This document shows, in pieces, positions 34,989-43,474 of a stretch of DNA of 64,000 bases (the first letter of the stretch is position 1; the number at the start of each line of letters is the position of its first letter). A program made the translations under genes and the position numbers. This stretch comes from Bin87 sp965207585. Its GTDB lineage: Bacteria; Chloroflexota; Dehalococcoidia; Lucifugimonadales; UBA3495. The stretch spans positions 868,001 to 932,000 of the forward strand of contig CBDBMT010000003.1 of the NCBI GenBank assembly GCA_965207585.1, written 5' to 3'. The notes under the pieces are model-generated. The model worked only from the letters and a program-made list of their open reading frames with translations, did not search any database and was not told where the DNA came from.

Positions 34989-37529
34989 ATGGCTACGATA
35001 ACGGCCCCCTCCCCTCCCTTGACGCAGCCCTCGCCGGAGGCCAACCCGTTGTGGAGCGGAGCCGGTGCGGGACGCTGGCTGTTAGCGGTTCTGACCGCGC
35101 TGCGGCCGCCGGACGGGTGGGTAGCCGCCGGCTTGCTGCTCCTCAACATGATCATCGTCGTATGGTCGGTGGAGGTGGCCGACTGGGCGCCGACGCCTTC
35201 GCTGGTGCTGGTCATGATACTGGCGGTGCTGACCGCCATCCCGCTGACGCGCATCCGCATGTGGACCGCCGCAGTGCTGCCCGTCGGGCTGATTATCGGC
35301 ATCGGCATCATCATCTGGCAGATGGTCCTCGCGGCTCCGGACGAGTTGCAGGTGGCGACCGCTGGAGAACTATTCGAGCGCCTGGGTCTGTGGGTGCTGG
35401 CGGCCCGCAACGAAGGGATCAGCGTGGACCCTCTGCCCTTCGCGGTGGGACTGATGATGGCCGCCTGGCTGTCCGGCTACCTGGCGGGATGGGTTTTCTT
35501 CCGCTACCGGAACTTCTGGGGCGTTTTCGCCCTGGGAGCGTTGGGCCTGATGTCCAACCTCACCTTCCTGCCCGAATCCGCCAGCATCTATCTGGCGATC
35601 TACGTTTTCACCGGCCTGCTTCTGGTAGGTTGGGTCCAGTCGATGCGCTCCCGCCAACGCTGGGACGCGGAGGGCCGGGTCTACGACGGGCATCTGGGCA
35701 TCCTGACCGTCAGCGACACCTCGCTGGTGGCAATCGTGGCCCTGGTGATCGCGTTCCTGCTGCCCGTGGGCGGCCAGTGGGGTCCGGCCAACGCCTTTTA
35801 CTCTCTGACCCGCACCCCCCTGGTGCAATGGGAGGAGGACTTCAACCGGCTGTTCGCCGGACTGCCGGCCCGGCGTCCGCTGCCCTACCGCATCTGGGGC
35901 GACACCATGGCATTCCAGGGCACCATCAACCCCACCGACACGCCGGTGCTGCAGGTCAACTCCCCGGTGCCGTTGTACTGGAAAGCGCGTTCCTACGCGA
36001 CCTACACGCACGAGGGGTGGTTATCCGACGGCACCGTGCTCCGGGAGCCGGGCTGGAAACCCGAATACAGCACGCCCGACCCCTATCAGGAGCGGTTCAA
36101 CGTGACCTTTGAGGTCATACCCAACTACGACAGCCGGAGCCTGTTCGCCGGCGGCCAGGTGATCGGCGCCAACCGCGACGTGCGGGTCGAGACCTTCGAT
36201 TCACCCCGGTACGTGATCGACCCGAACCTGGACAGCGAGACCGACCTGCTGCCCTCAGCCCTACGCCTGGCGGTGGATGGGCTGCGCGACGCCGTGTCCG
36301 CCGACGCCTTCGCCGCGGCGGAGACCGTGGCCGGAGCGCTGCCCACGTCCTTCGTTCTGGAATCAATTGAGAGGGATCCATCGGGCGGCGTCGTCAACGC
36401 CGTGATCGGCGAAATCGTGCCCTCCGAGCCGGACGTGCTGGCCGTGCGCGCGGCCGGCGGGGCCGCGGAGGCCGGCGATCCCTACCAGCTGACCGCTTCA
36501 GTATCCTCCGCCGGACCGGAAGAGTTGCGCACCGCCAGCGAGGAATACGCGCCCTGGCTATGGTCACGGTACACGCAACTGCCCCCCGACATGCCGCCGC
36601 GGGTGGCGGAGTTGGCGCGGTCAATCACGGGCGCGGCGGAGACGCCTTACGACAAGGCGGTGGCAATCGAGCAATACCTCAAGAGCAGCTACACCTACAA
36701 CCTGGCCATCGATCCTCCTCCATTCGGCGCGGACGGCGTGGATTACTTCCTGTTTGAAAGCGGCCAAGGCTACAGCGAATACTTCGGATCCGCCATGACC
36801 GTGCTGATGCGGAGTCTGGGCGTTCCGGCGCGCATGACCACCGGCTACACCACCGGGAATCTCGCGGACGGTTCGCACATCTACGTGGTCACGGACCGCC
36901 ACAGCCACGGCTGGACCGAGGTGTTTTTCCCCGGCTACGGCTGGATCCCCTTTGAACCCACGCCCGGGAGGGATATCCCGGTGGCCATCCCGCCCGAGGA
37001 GCAAGCCCGGAGAGCATTGGAAGCCGGCGACACCACAGACGTCGACGATCTGCTGTGCGAAATCGAGGAAGAGTGCGAAGACTTCGAGGATGGGTTGGAC
37101 GAATCTGACCTGGTAAGCGGCGATCCCATCCGCGAAGGCTGGACGGCCACCGCGCGCAACTACCTGCCCTGGATCGGAAGCGTCGCGGGCGTCGCGCTGG
37201 CGCTGGGGCTCATCGCCTGGGCCCTGTGGCGATGGCTGTTCGCGCCGCCTCGCGACGTGCCGGGCGCGTACCGCCGCCTGCGTCGCCTGAGCCGGTTGGC
37301 CTCGGTTCCACTGCGGGAGCACCACACGCCACACCAGTGGGCGGGGATGCTGGCGACGGCCCTCCCGGAGCAGGCGCAGGAAATACGGCGCATCGTCAAC
37401 GCCTACGCCCGCCATACGTACGCCGGGCGCGAGGGTTCCAGCGCGGATGCCGACACCGGCGTGATTGACGCCTGGAAGACGGTTCGCGGGCCGTTGGCGT
37501 GGTATGCTCTGCGCCGCCGGGAAGTCTAA
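34989..37529 (+). CDS. Transglutaminase-core multi-pass membrane protein (TgpA-like), Cys replaced
   Basis: The 846-residue protein has about seven N-terminal membrane helices (residues ~30-270), an extracytoplasmic region with a transglutaminase core (about residues 560-665), one further helix near residue 725 and a DUF4129-like C-terminus. The core reads GQGYSEYFGSAMTVLMRSLG, where the catalytic Cys expected after GY is Ser596 (codon AGC). The His is kept (HGWTEVFF, His640) and the Asp position is Glu656 (FEPTPG). It completes the moxR-DUF58 set and may be non-catalytic. Confidence 0.85.
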   Translation: MATITAPSPPLTQPSPEANPLWSGAGAGRWLLAVLTALRPPDGWVAAGLLLLNMIIVVWSVEVADWAPTPSLVLVMILAVLTAIPLTRIRMWTAAVLPVGLIIGIGIIIWQMVLAAPDELQVATAGELFERLGLWVLAARNEGISVDPLPFAVGLMMAAWLSGYLAGWVFFRYRNFWGVFALGALGLMSNLTFLPESASIYLAIYVFTGLLLVGWVQSMRSRQRWDAEGRVYDGHLGILTVSDTSLVAIVALVIAFLLPVGGQWGPANAFYSLTRTPLVQWEEDFNRLFAGLPARRPLPYRIWGDTMAFQGTINPTDTPVLQVNSPVPLYWKARSYATYTHEGWLSDGTVLREPGWKPEYSTPDPYQERFNVTFEVIPNYDSRSLFAGGQVIGANRDVRVETFDSPRYVIDPNLDSETDLLPSALRLAVDGLRDAVSADAFAAAETVAGALPTSFVLESIERDPSGGVVNAVIGEIVPSEPDVLAVRAAGGAAEAGDPYQLTASVSSAGPEELRTASEEYAPWLWSRYTQLPPDMPPRVAELARSITGAAETPYDKAVAIEQYLKSSYTYNLAIDPPPFGADGVDYFLFESGQGYSEYFGSAMTVLMRSLGVPARMTTGYTTGNLADGSHIYVVTDRHSHGWTEVFFPGYGWIPFEPTPGRDIPVAIPPEEQARRALEAGDTTDVDDLLCEIEEECEDFEDGLDESDLVSGDPIREGWTATARNYLPWIGSVAGVALALGLIAWALWRWLFAPPRDVPGAYRRLRRLSRLASVPLREHHTPHQWAGMLATALPEQAQEIRRIVNAYARHTYAGREGSSADADTGVIDAWKTVRGPLAWYALRRREV

Positions 37530-37621
37530 TGTTGACTGGCCATCAACCGCTATAATTCGCACTGACCAGATGGCCGGGACCCTGACCGCTAGGGAGCAGC
37601 GTTGCCAATCGCGTCAACCAC

Positions 37622-38068
37622 TCAGTACAAATGGCAATCCTTGAACTTTACCACGGTACCTACATTGTCAAGCTTCCCGTACAATGTCACGGTCTGACCT
37701 CTGTCAAGCGGCAATACATCGTTCTCGTTTTGGAATTTACATGCTACATAATCATCCTTTTGCAAATAGCGCACCTCAAAGTGGAATTGTAGGCTGTCAC
37801 CTTCAATCTTTGTGATGGTGCCCACAAAACTGAAAATCTGCTCACTTTCCACCCGTGCATCAGACCGGGTGGGATTGCTTTCTTTCTCGCCCACCAACCA
37901 GCGGTAGAGTTCCTCCACTGGTTGTGGAGGCGGGATCTGCACAGTTGTGGGCTCGAAGCATCCAATGGCAAACGCAATCGAGAGCGCAGTGATCACAGTT
38001 AATACTACCAACGGTAGTCTGTATCGATCATAGCCCTGTCCTTTTAGTGTCGAAAGGATCATGTTCAA
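37622..38068 (-). CDS. Putative lipoprotein with OB-fold-like C-terminus
   Basis: A 148-residue protein with an N-terminal hydrophobic segment ending ALSIAFAIGCFEPTT, a probable lipobox. The C-terminal ~80 residues (FSFVGTITKIEGDSLQFHF to LYGKLDNVGTVVKFKDCHLY) look like a small beta-barrel of the tRNA_anti-like type. I do not recognise a family firmly. Its start lies within the last 41 bases of the upstream gene. Lower GC than the flanking operons suggests accessory DNA. Confidence 0.55.
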   Translation of the reverse strand: MNMILSTLKGQGYDRYRLPLVVLTVITALSIAFAIGCFEPTTVQIPPPQPVEELYRWLVGEKESNPTRSDARVESEQIFSFVGTITKIEGDSLQFHFEVRYLQKDDYVACKFQNENDVLPLDRGQTVTLYGKLDNVGTVVKFKDCHLY

Positions 38069-38408
38069 ACAGCCTGTCGGACTCCCGCACTTCCATCGTA
38101 TTGTTAGCGGGTTTCACTGGAGCCATAGAATCGCTGCCGGGAGGAAGAGAAAACTGGGGTGATCCATCCTCGCTATGGGTATGATTGCCTATTGACTGTA
38201 GCAGTTGTTGGTTGTCGGCGCGTATTTCTTCCGTCAATCGCTTATCAACGAACTGGATCTGCCCACTGAGACGTTGATCCATCGCCCGAAGGTCGTCGCG
38301 CACAGCCTGATTGGACTGATGTACGAAAGCCGCTCCAGCAATCACCACGCCTAAAATGCCCGCACCGGTCACGATATGCGCAAGGTATTTAGCGACAAAG
38401 TCGTGCAT
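38028..38408 (-). CDS. Hypothetical single-pass membrane protein with coiled coil
   Basis: A 126-residue protein: one membrane helix (about residues 10-32), then a charged helix rich in Gln, Arg and Asp (QAVRDDLRAMDQRLSGQIQF, VDKRLTEEIRADNQQLLQ) likely to form a coiled coil, then a low-complexity tail. It overlaps the start of the lipoprotein gene by 41 bases, so the two probably work together outside the membrane. No family recognised. Confidence 0.55.
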   Translation of the reverse strand: MHDFVAKYLAHIVTGAGILGVVIAGAAFVHQSNQAVRDDLRAMDQRLSGQIQFVDKRLTEEIRADNQQLLQSIGNHTHSEDGSPQFSLPPGSDSMAPVKPANNTMEVRESDRLFEHDPFDTKRTGL

Positions 38409-38531
38409 GATCCTCCATCCTAAATTCCAGAATAGATGCCGGCCTTGCTCAGCAATCAGCATCAGATCATAAATAAAGCTTGTGGTAGCCTGACAAATTT
38501 GTCAACCATCAGGATGACCCAGGACCGGGCA

Positions 38532-39065
38532 ATGAGAGACCAACCCACAGCCGAAAATCTCCACTACTACGTCCACGAAACGCCGTTCGGGTGGCTGGCA
38601 TTGCTGGGCACCGCGCGGGGGCTGCTCCGGGTCAGCCTGCAACCGGAGCCGCAGCCGGCCCTGGACGGTCTGGGCGGCGCGATGGACGGCGCCAAGGAAA
38701 ACGCGGCGGTCTTTGCGGACGCGCTGGCGGCTTTTGAAGAGTATTTCGCGGGCAACGTCACCGCCCTGGACGCGATACCGCTGGACCTCTCCGACGCCTC
38801 GCCGTTCTTTGGGGCGGCATGGGAGGCCTGCCGGGGCATACCGCCGGGGGAAACTCGCTCCTACCAGTGGCTGGCAGAGGCCGCCGGGAACCCCCGGGCG
38901 TCCCGCGCCGCCGGCCAGGCGATGGCCAAAAACCCCTTTCCGCTGATCATCCCGTGCCACCGGGTGGTGGGCAGCGGCGGGGGTTTGCACGGGTACGGAG
39001 CCGGGGGCGTCGGCGTGAAGGCGCGCCTGCTGGAGATGGAGCGCAACCGGGGCACGCTGCTCTAG
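38532..39065 (+). CDS. ogt: Methylated-DNA-protein cysteine methyltransferase
   Basis: The 177-residue protein has the active-site PCHRVVGSGGGLHGYG, where Cys takes the alkyl group from O6-methylguanine. The helix-turn-helix segment PPGETRSYQWLAEAAGNPRASRA (in pieces) and the N-terminal HYYVHETPFGWLALLG are normal. It repairs alkylated DNA in one suicidal turnover. The ATG at 38532 has AGGA 7 bases before it; an ATG six codons earlier lacks one. Confidence 0.92.
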   Translation: MRDQPTAENLHYYVHETPFGWLALLGTARGLLRVSLQPEPQPALDGLGGAMDGAKENAAVFADALAAFEEYFAGNVTALDAIPLDLSDASPFFGAAWEACRGIPPGETRSYQWLAEAAGNPRASRAAGQAMAKNPFPLIIPCHRVVGSGGGLHGYGAGGVGVKARLLEMERNRGTLL

Positions 39066-39073
39066 CCGGAGCA

Positions 39074-39207
39074 ACTTTACATCGATGGACAGGATGAACA
39101 GGATTGGTTGATCCTCGTGATGTCCCGGACGCTCCAAAAGATGACGTGGATTAAACGATCCTCCGGAATCTTCAACATCCTGTAAATCCTGTCCATCGAT
39201 GTAAAGT
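39074..39207. repeat. 134-bp element with perfect 22-bp inverted ends
   Basis: The left arm (39074-39095) contains TACATCGATGGACAGGAT and the right arm (39186-39207) is its exact complement over 22 bases. The interior has AACAGGATT and AATCCTG-like words that recall the 110-bp family, so it may be a related but distinct class. It lies between ogt and the next gene. Confidence 0.85.
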
Positions 39208-39345
39208 CCAATGCCGCTAGGCGTTGACCGTGACACTCCTTGCGGTCTAACCACCCGACGGGTATTCTGTACCGCGATTCAATCCTCTCCAATCAGCAAC
39301 GACAATCGCGCTATCCAAACGCGCCGCCGGCAGGAGGTTACGACG

Positions 39346-39795
39346 ATGGCAGGACAGAAATTCACATCCTGGGTACACGGCTCCGCAATGACCGGCGAGT
39401 ACCTCAACCGTGTCACCTCGGTACGCCACTGTGGGCCTTTCGCCCGCATCGAGGGCAGCGAAGGCCAGAACGCCTGGATGCACTTCGCCATTCCAACTCC
39501 GACCGTCCAGAACGGCAACCGCACCAAGGCGGAGTCGGTGTCGGTGTCCTTCCGCGCGCGGTCGCACGCCAACGTGGCCGAGGTGCTGGTGTACGACGGC
39601 GAGAAGATCATCGCCGAGCACCTGGGCATGGCCATCAAGGGCGACAACCTGGATGCCAGCTTCGAGATCCCGGGCGCGCCGGAGGTGGACCGCGGCATCA
39701 ACGTGGTGGTGGGCGTCACCTTTGACGCCGGAGCGCCGGACATCCGCTCCATGCAGGTGGAGATCGTGGGCGTGGGCGTAGAGTTCGAGGGCTGA
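39346..39795 (+). CDS. Hypothetical beta-rich protein (DUF6623-like?)
   Basis: A 149-residue soluble protein starting MAGQKFTSWVHGSAMTGEYL, with HFAIPTPTVQNGNRTKAESV and a beta-rich remainder. It resembles small proteins annotated as DUF6623, but that is from memory and unsure. AGGAGG precedes the ATG by 7 bases. It stands alone between a repeat element and a convergent toxin gene. Confidence 0.6.
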   Translation: MAGQKFTSWVHGSAMTGEYLNRVTSVRHCGPFARIEGSEGQNAWMHFAIPTPTVQNGNRTKAESVSVSFRARSHANVAEVLVYDGEKIIAEHLGMAIKGDNLDASFEIPGAPEVDRGINVVVGVTFDAGAPDIRSMQVEIVGVGVEFEG

Positions 39796-39823
39796 CGCTT
39801 TCGGGCAACCTCTATCAACTTGA

Positions 39824-39846
39824 GGGGCGGGTTCCAAACCTGCCCC
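39824..39846. terminator. Hairpin between convergent genes
   Basis: GGGGCGGGTT, loop CCA, AACCTGCCCC: a 10-bp stem with one G-T pair. It lies between the plus-strand hypothetical gene and the minus-strand PIN toxin, so it may stop both. Similar GGGGCGGGTTT palindromes are dispersed in many genomes. Confidence 0.65.
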
Positions 39847-39850
39847 CGTG

Positions 39851-40255
39851 TTATGGAGTCCAGAGCAGCCCTTCAGCTCTGGCCGCCCGTCGCAATGCGT
39901 TGTCCAGCGTAGCCAACAGCACATTGCGCCGCTGCGCCAGCTCCAGGTACACAGCATCATAAATTGTCAGCCGATATGTTTTGGCAAGTTCATAGGCGGT
40001 ATTGAGGTCGGTATCGTCGTCAGTGTCAATTGGCAAAGCGGCCAGGGCTGCAAGATGTCGACCAGCCCGGACCGGGGACAGCCGGTTCATCCTCTCGGCC
40101 GACAGCAGAACATTGCGCAACTCAAGGTGCCATAATCGCGGCACCAACGCGCTCTCCGCAGGCAGTAGAGAGAACGCCGAGTTGGCATAGGGTTCGTTTT
40201 CATCATCCAGAACCCATGCCGCTGCGACGGAGGTGTCCAACGCCAAAGTGTTCAT
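39851..40255 (-). CDS. PIN-domain toxin (VapC family)
   Basis: A 134-residue PIN RNase with all acidic residues in place: Asp in LALDTSVAAAWVL, Glu in LWHLELRNVLL, Asp in TIYDAVYLELA and Asp in LLATLDNALR. VapC enzymes cut tRNA or rRNA with magnesium. Its start overlaps the stop of the antitoxin (TGATG). It appears intact. Confidence 0.85.
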   Translation of the reverse strand: MNTLALDTSVAAAWVLDDENEPYANSAFSLLPAESALVPRLWHLELRNVLLSAERMNRLSPVRAGRHLAALAALPIDTDDDTDLNTAYELAKTYRLTIYDAVYLELAQRRNVLLATLDNALRRAARAEGLLWTP

Positions 40256-40533
40256 CAACGTCGTCCGTACCGCCGCCAATCCAGGATGTCCCGCAAACTA
40301 TCGGAGACGGTCTCCCACGGCTCCGGCGACCTGCCGTCGCTTTCGTCGCTCGCCTTTTCCTTCTCCCCGGAGGAGCTGCGTTGCGATTCCAGGGATAGGG
40401 ATGGAATGGGAGCCGGACAGAGATGGGCAACCGGCTGGCCGCCGTGTGTTATCACCACCGTTTCACCCTGCTTTGCCGCTTCCAGCAGCTCGAACAGGGT
40501 GAGTTTGGCGTCGTAATCCTCAACTTCCCGCAT
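40255..40533 (-). CDS. Phd/YefM-like antitoxin
   Basis: A 92-residue protein with LTLFELLEAAKQGETVVITHGGQPVAHLCP, in pieces around residues 11-40: the Phd/YefM DNA-binding fold with the ITxxGxPVA pattern. The C-terminal half is charged (SLESQRSSSGEKEKASDESD) and ends in a helix expected to occlude VapC. It is translationally coupled to the toxin. Confidence 0.8.
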   Translation of the reverse strand: MREVEDYDAKLTLFELLEAAKQGETVVITHGGQPVAHLCPAPIPSLSLESQRSSSGEKEKASDESDGRSPEPWETVSDSLRDILDWRRYGRR

Positions 40534-40562
40534 CTTTTCACCTCCGGAGCGGCGGGTGGCGA

Positions 40563-40850
40563 TTAGACCCCTTCGACGATCATCACGTTGGAGATGGTGG
40601 ATGCGATGCGCAGTTCCTTGGGGCCAGCGTAGTCCTCCGAGTAATACCAGCCATTGGCTTTTTCGAGGCTGTCGAACTCCAGGATGACGGTGCGGCGGAC
40701 CGGCTGGTCGCCCTCCACCACGGTCACGTCGCCGCCGCGCGCCAGATAGCGGCCGCCGTGCTTCTCAATGGTCGCGGGAACCTGCCCGCGGTAGACCTCG
40801 AACTTCTCGGGATCGGTAACTTCAATCGTGGCGATGATGTAGGCAGCCAT
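40563..40850 (-). CDS. DUF1330-family protein
   Basis: The 95-residue ferredoxin-like-fold protein matches DUF1330: AAYIIATIEVTDPEKFEVYR, GGRYLARGGDVTVVEGD and RTVILEFDSLEKANGWY. The biochemical role of the family is unknown. GGAGACAACCC precedes the start. The Phd-like antitoxin gene starts 30 bases downstream. Confidence 0.85.
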   Translation of the reverse strand: MAAYIIATIEVTDPEKFEVYRGQVPATIEKHGGRYLARGGDVTVVEGDQPVRRTVILEFDSLEKANGWYYSEDYAGPKELRIASTISNVMIVEGV

Positions 40851-41027
40851 GGGTTGTCTCCTTGGTGAATGCTGGCCGGCGGCGGGTGGATATCCGCGGC
40901 CATTGCCATTCTAACCCTCCGCCGTCGCCGTATGCCACGCCGCTTGCCGTGGGTTGCGCCCGGTAGTATTCTGATTCGCACTCGCAATCGCCGCCGGAGG
41001 CGGACGGACACAGGAGCTCCAGCCGAG

Positions 41028-42524
41028 ATGACGACCACCGAAGTTCGCACGCACAACAACTTTATCAACGGCCAGTGGACGCCCACCGACTCCGGCCGCA
41101 CCTACTCCGTGTACAACCCGGCCCACAAGGACGTGCTGCTGGGACACTTCCAGCTGTCCAATCCCGAGGACACGCTGCGGGCCGTAGCCGCCGCCGCCGA
41201 GGCTGCCGAGGGTTGGGCCGAAACGCCGGCCCCGGTGCGCGCCCAGGTGCTCTTCCGCGCCCTGGAGATCATGGAGCGCCGGTCCGAGGAGATCGCCCGC
41301 ACCATCACCGAGGAGGAGGGCAAGCCGCTGCCAGACGCCCGGGGCGAGGTCAAGCGGGCCATGAACATCATCGAGTACGCGGCCGGCGAGGGCCGGCGGA
41401 TGTTCGGCTACACCACGCCGTCGGAGCTGCCCAACACGGTGGCCTACACGGTGCGCCGACCCCTGGGCGTGGTTGGCATCATCACGCCGTGGAACTTCCC
41501 CATCGCCATCCCCGCATGGAAGATGGCGCCGGCGCTGATCTGCGGCAACGCGATCATCTTCAAGCCGGCGTCCAGCACGCCGCTGTGCGCGGTGAAACTC
41601 ACCGAGGTCTTCGAGGAGGCCGGCGTGCCGCCCGGCGTGCTGAACCTGATCACCGGACCCGGCGGCAGCGTGGGCAACGCGCTGGTGGAATCGCCCGACG
41701 TGTCCGGCATTTCCTTCACCGGCAGCACGGAGATCGGCACCGACCTGTACACGCGCGGGGCTTCCCTGCTGAAGAAGATACAGGCCGAGATGGGCGGCAA
41801 GAACGCCGTCATCCTGCTGGCCGACGCCGACCTGGACAAGGCGCTGGGCGGCATCGTGCAGGGCGCCTTCGGCTCGACGGGCCAGCGCTGCACCGCGACC
41901 AGCCGGGTGATCGTCGAGGACGGAGTGTACGACCAGTTCATGGAGGAGCTGATCGAGCGCACGTCCAAACTGACCATCGGCGACGGCCTGGAGGACGGCA
42001 TCGACGTGAGCCCGCTGTCCAGCGAATCGCAGCAGCGCACGGTGTCGGACTACATTTCCGTGGGCCGGGATGAAGGCGCTACGGTGGCCTTCGGCGGCCG
42101 CACGCTGACCGGAGGCATCTACGACGAGGGCTGGTACGTGGAGCCGACCATCTTCACCGACGTGACCCCCGACATGCGCATCGCCAGGGAGGAGATCTTC
42201 GGGCCCGTGCTGACGGTATTCCGCGCCCGCGACCTGGAGCACGCGGTGGAGATCTCCAACAGCGTCAAGTTCGGCCTGTCATCCTCGGTGTACACGCGGG
42301 ACATCCCCCGGGCCTTCAAGTACATCAACACGGTGGACGCCGGCATGGTCCACGTCAACGCACCGACCCTGGGCGGCGAGGTGCACCTGCCCTTCGGCGG
42401 CCTGAAGGCCTCCGGCGTGGGCCAGCGGGAGCAGGGCGTGGAGGCGGTGGACTTCTTCAGCGAGGTCATCACCGTGTACATCGACTACGCCGACGAGGCC
42501 CGGGCGCAGGCGCGGTTCATCTAG
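41028..42524 (+). CDS. NAD(P)-dependent aldehyde dehydrogenase
   Basis: The 498-residue enzyme has the glycine motif FTGSTEIG (near residue 231), catalytic Glu in QAEMGGKNAVI (near 257) and nucleophile Cys in GSTGQRCTATSRV (near 291), plus EEIFGPVLTVF. It oxidises an aldehyde to an acid; it resembles semialdehyde and alpha-ketoglutarate semialdehyde dehydrogenases. CAGGAG lies 11 bases before the ATG. Longer in-frame starts upstream give an Arg-rich non-conserved tail. Confidence 0.92.
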   Translation: MTTTEVRTHNNFINGQWTPTDSGRTYSVYNPAHKDVLLGHFQLSNPEDTLRAVAAAAEAAEGWAETPAPVRAQVLFRALEIMERRSEEIARTITEEEGKPLPDARGEVKRAMNIIEYAAGEGRRMFGYTTPSELPNTVAYTVRRPLGVVGIITPWNFPIAIPAWKMAPALICGNAIIFKPASSTPLCAVKLTEVFEEAGVPPGVLNLITGPGGSVGNALVESPDVSGISFTGSTEIGTDLYTRGASLLKKIQAEMGGKNAVILLADADLDKALGGIVQGAFGSTGQRCTATSRVIVEDGVYDQFMEELIERTSKLTIGDGLEDGIDVSPLSSESQQRTVSDYISVGRDEGATVAFGGRTLTGGIYDEGWYVEPTIFTDVTPDMRIAREEIFGPVLTVFRARDLEHAVEISNSVKFGLSSSVYTRDIPRAFKYINTVDAGMVHVNAPTLGGEVHLPFGGLKASGVGQREQGVEAVDFFSEVITVYIDYADEARAQARFI

Positions 42525-42537
42525 TCAACTGAAAACC

Positions 42538-42648
42538 GTCAGAATCAGGATTTACGGGATTTTGTGATTTAGCAGGATTGGAGATATCTCCATCACAAAA
42601 CGGTTTCAATCCTGATAATCCTCGAATCCGGCAAATCCTGATTCTGAC
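42538..42648. repeat. 110-bp inverted-repeat element, copy 5
   Basis: GTCAGAATCAGGATTT and AAATCCTGATTCTGAC are perfect inverted ends, 111 bp apart in total. The element begins 13 bases after the aldehyde dehydrogenase stop and ends 37 bases before the protease start. Confidence 0.85.
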
Positions 42649-42685
42649 AATCTTCCGCAACGGCATTGCCGCACTGCCCTCCGCT

Positions 42686-43429
42686 ATGAGGACTTGGGCG
42701 CTGGCGGTTGCTCTCGTACTTCTTACTGGCGCCTGCGGCCCGAGCGATGCGGAACTTGATGCGCGAATCCAGCGCACGGTGGAGGCCGCGCTGGCGGAAC
42801 GCGCCCCTGCTGATCTCAGCGCCGTTTACCAGCGGGTCTGGTCCTCGGTGTTCTACATCGAGCCGGAGGACGGGCAGCACGGCACGGGCTGGCTGCTGGA
42901 ACCGGGAGTGATCGTCACCGCCGCCCACGTGGTATCCGACAGCGAGGAGGTCACCGTGCGGCAGGCGTCCGCGCCAGCCTTCGTCGCGGCGGTGGCCGGA
43001 ATGGACGAACGCAGGGACGTCGCGCTGCTGCGGTACGACGTTGCAGGAACGCCGCTGAGCACGGGCGCGGTTCCATTGCCGCTGGGCGACGCGGACATTA
43101 CCGACATCGCCAGGGAGCTTTTGGCGCTGGGCTACTCAGGCAGCGGCGTCAAGGGCGACGGCCAGGTGGGCTCACCCAAGGCCAACGCCGGCATCCTGTC
43201 CCAGATCACCAACTTCGGCCCGCAGCGCTACGGCCGCAACCTGGAGATGGACGCCCCCATCGACCCGGGCGACAGCGGCGGCCCGGTGCTGAACACGTCC
43301 GGCGAGGTGGTGGGCATGGTCCGCGCGGCGGCGCGACGGACACCGGGCGGCGTCCCGGTGGTGGGCACCTTCTACGCGGTGCACGCGGACGAGATACGGG
43401 CGGCGGTGGCGGAGATCAGGGAACGGTAG
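42686..43429 (+). CDS. Trypsin-like serine protease lipoprotein
   Basis: The 247-residue protein starts with a lipoprotein signal (LALVLLTGACGPS in context, lipobox LTGAC). The S1 protease triad is present: His in TAAHVVS (near residue 86), Asp in RRDVALLRYD (near 112) and Ser in DPGDSGGPVL (near 195). It is a DegP-like S1C/S1B protease without a PDZ domain. The ATG at 42686 is favoured because it begins the signal peptide and lies outside the repeat. Confidence 0.85.
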   Translation: MRTWALAVALVLLTGACGPSDAELDARIQRTVEAALAERAPADLSAVYQRVWSSVFYIEPEDGQHGTGWLLEPGVIVTAAHVVSDSEEVTVRQASAPAFVAAVAGMDERRDVALLRYDVAGTPLSTGAVPLPLGDADITDIARELLALGYSGSGVKGDGQVGSPKANAGILSQITNFGPQRYGRNLEMDAPIDPGDSGGPVLNTSGEVVGMVRAAARRTPGGVPVVGTFYAVHADEIRAAVAEIRER

Positions 43430-43474
43430 AACCTATGTCTGGTAGAATCCGAGTGCCTATACGGAGTCGCCGTC

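Noticed and set aside
37551..37622. Possible SRP (4.5S) RNA: the stretch contains CCGCTAGGGAGCAGCG after a TATAAT
   Set aside because: The GGGAGCAGC half resembles the conserved SRP internal loop, but the 5' CAGG partner and the GGAA tetraloop are missing, and the preceding TTGACT is only 13 bases from TATAAT.
37622..38408. Overlapping coiled-coil membrane protein and lipoprotein as a phage spanin pair
   Set aside because: The overlap and topology fit, but the lipoprotein looks like an OB-fold protein, there are no other phage genes, and a Chloroflexota host would lack a typical outer membrane.
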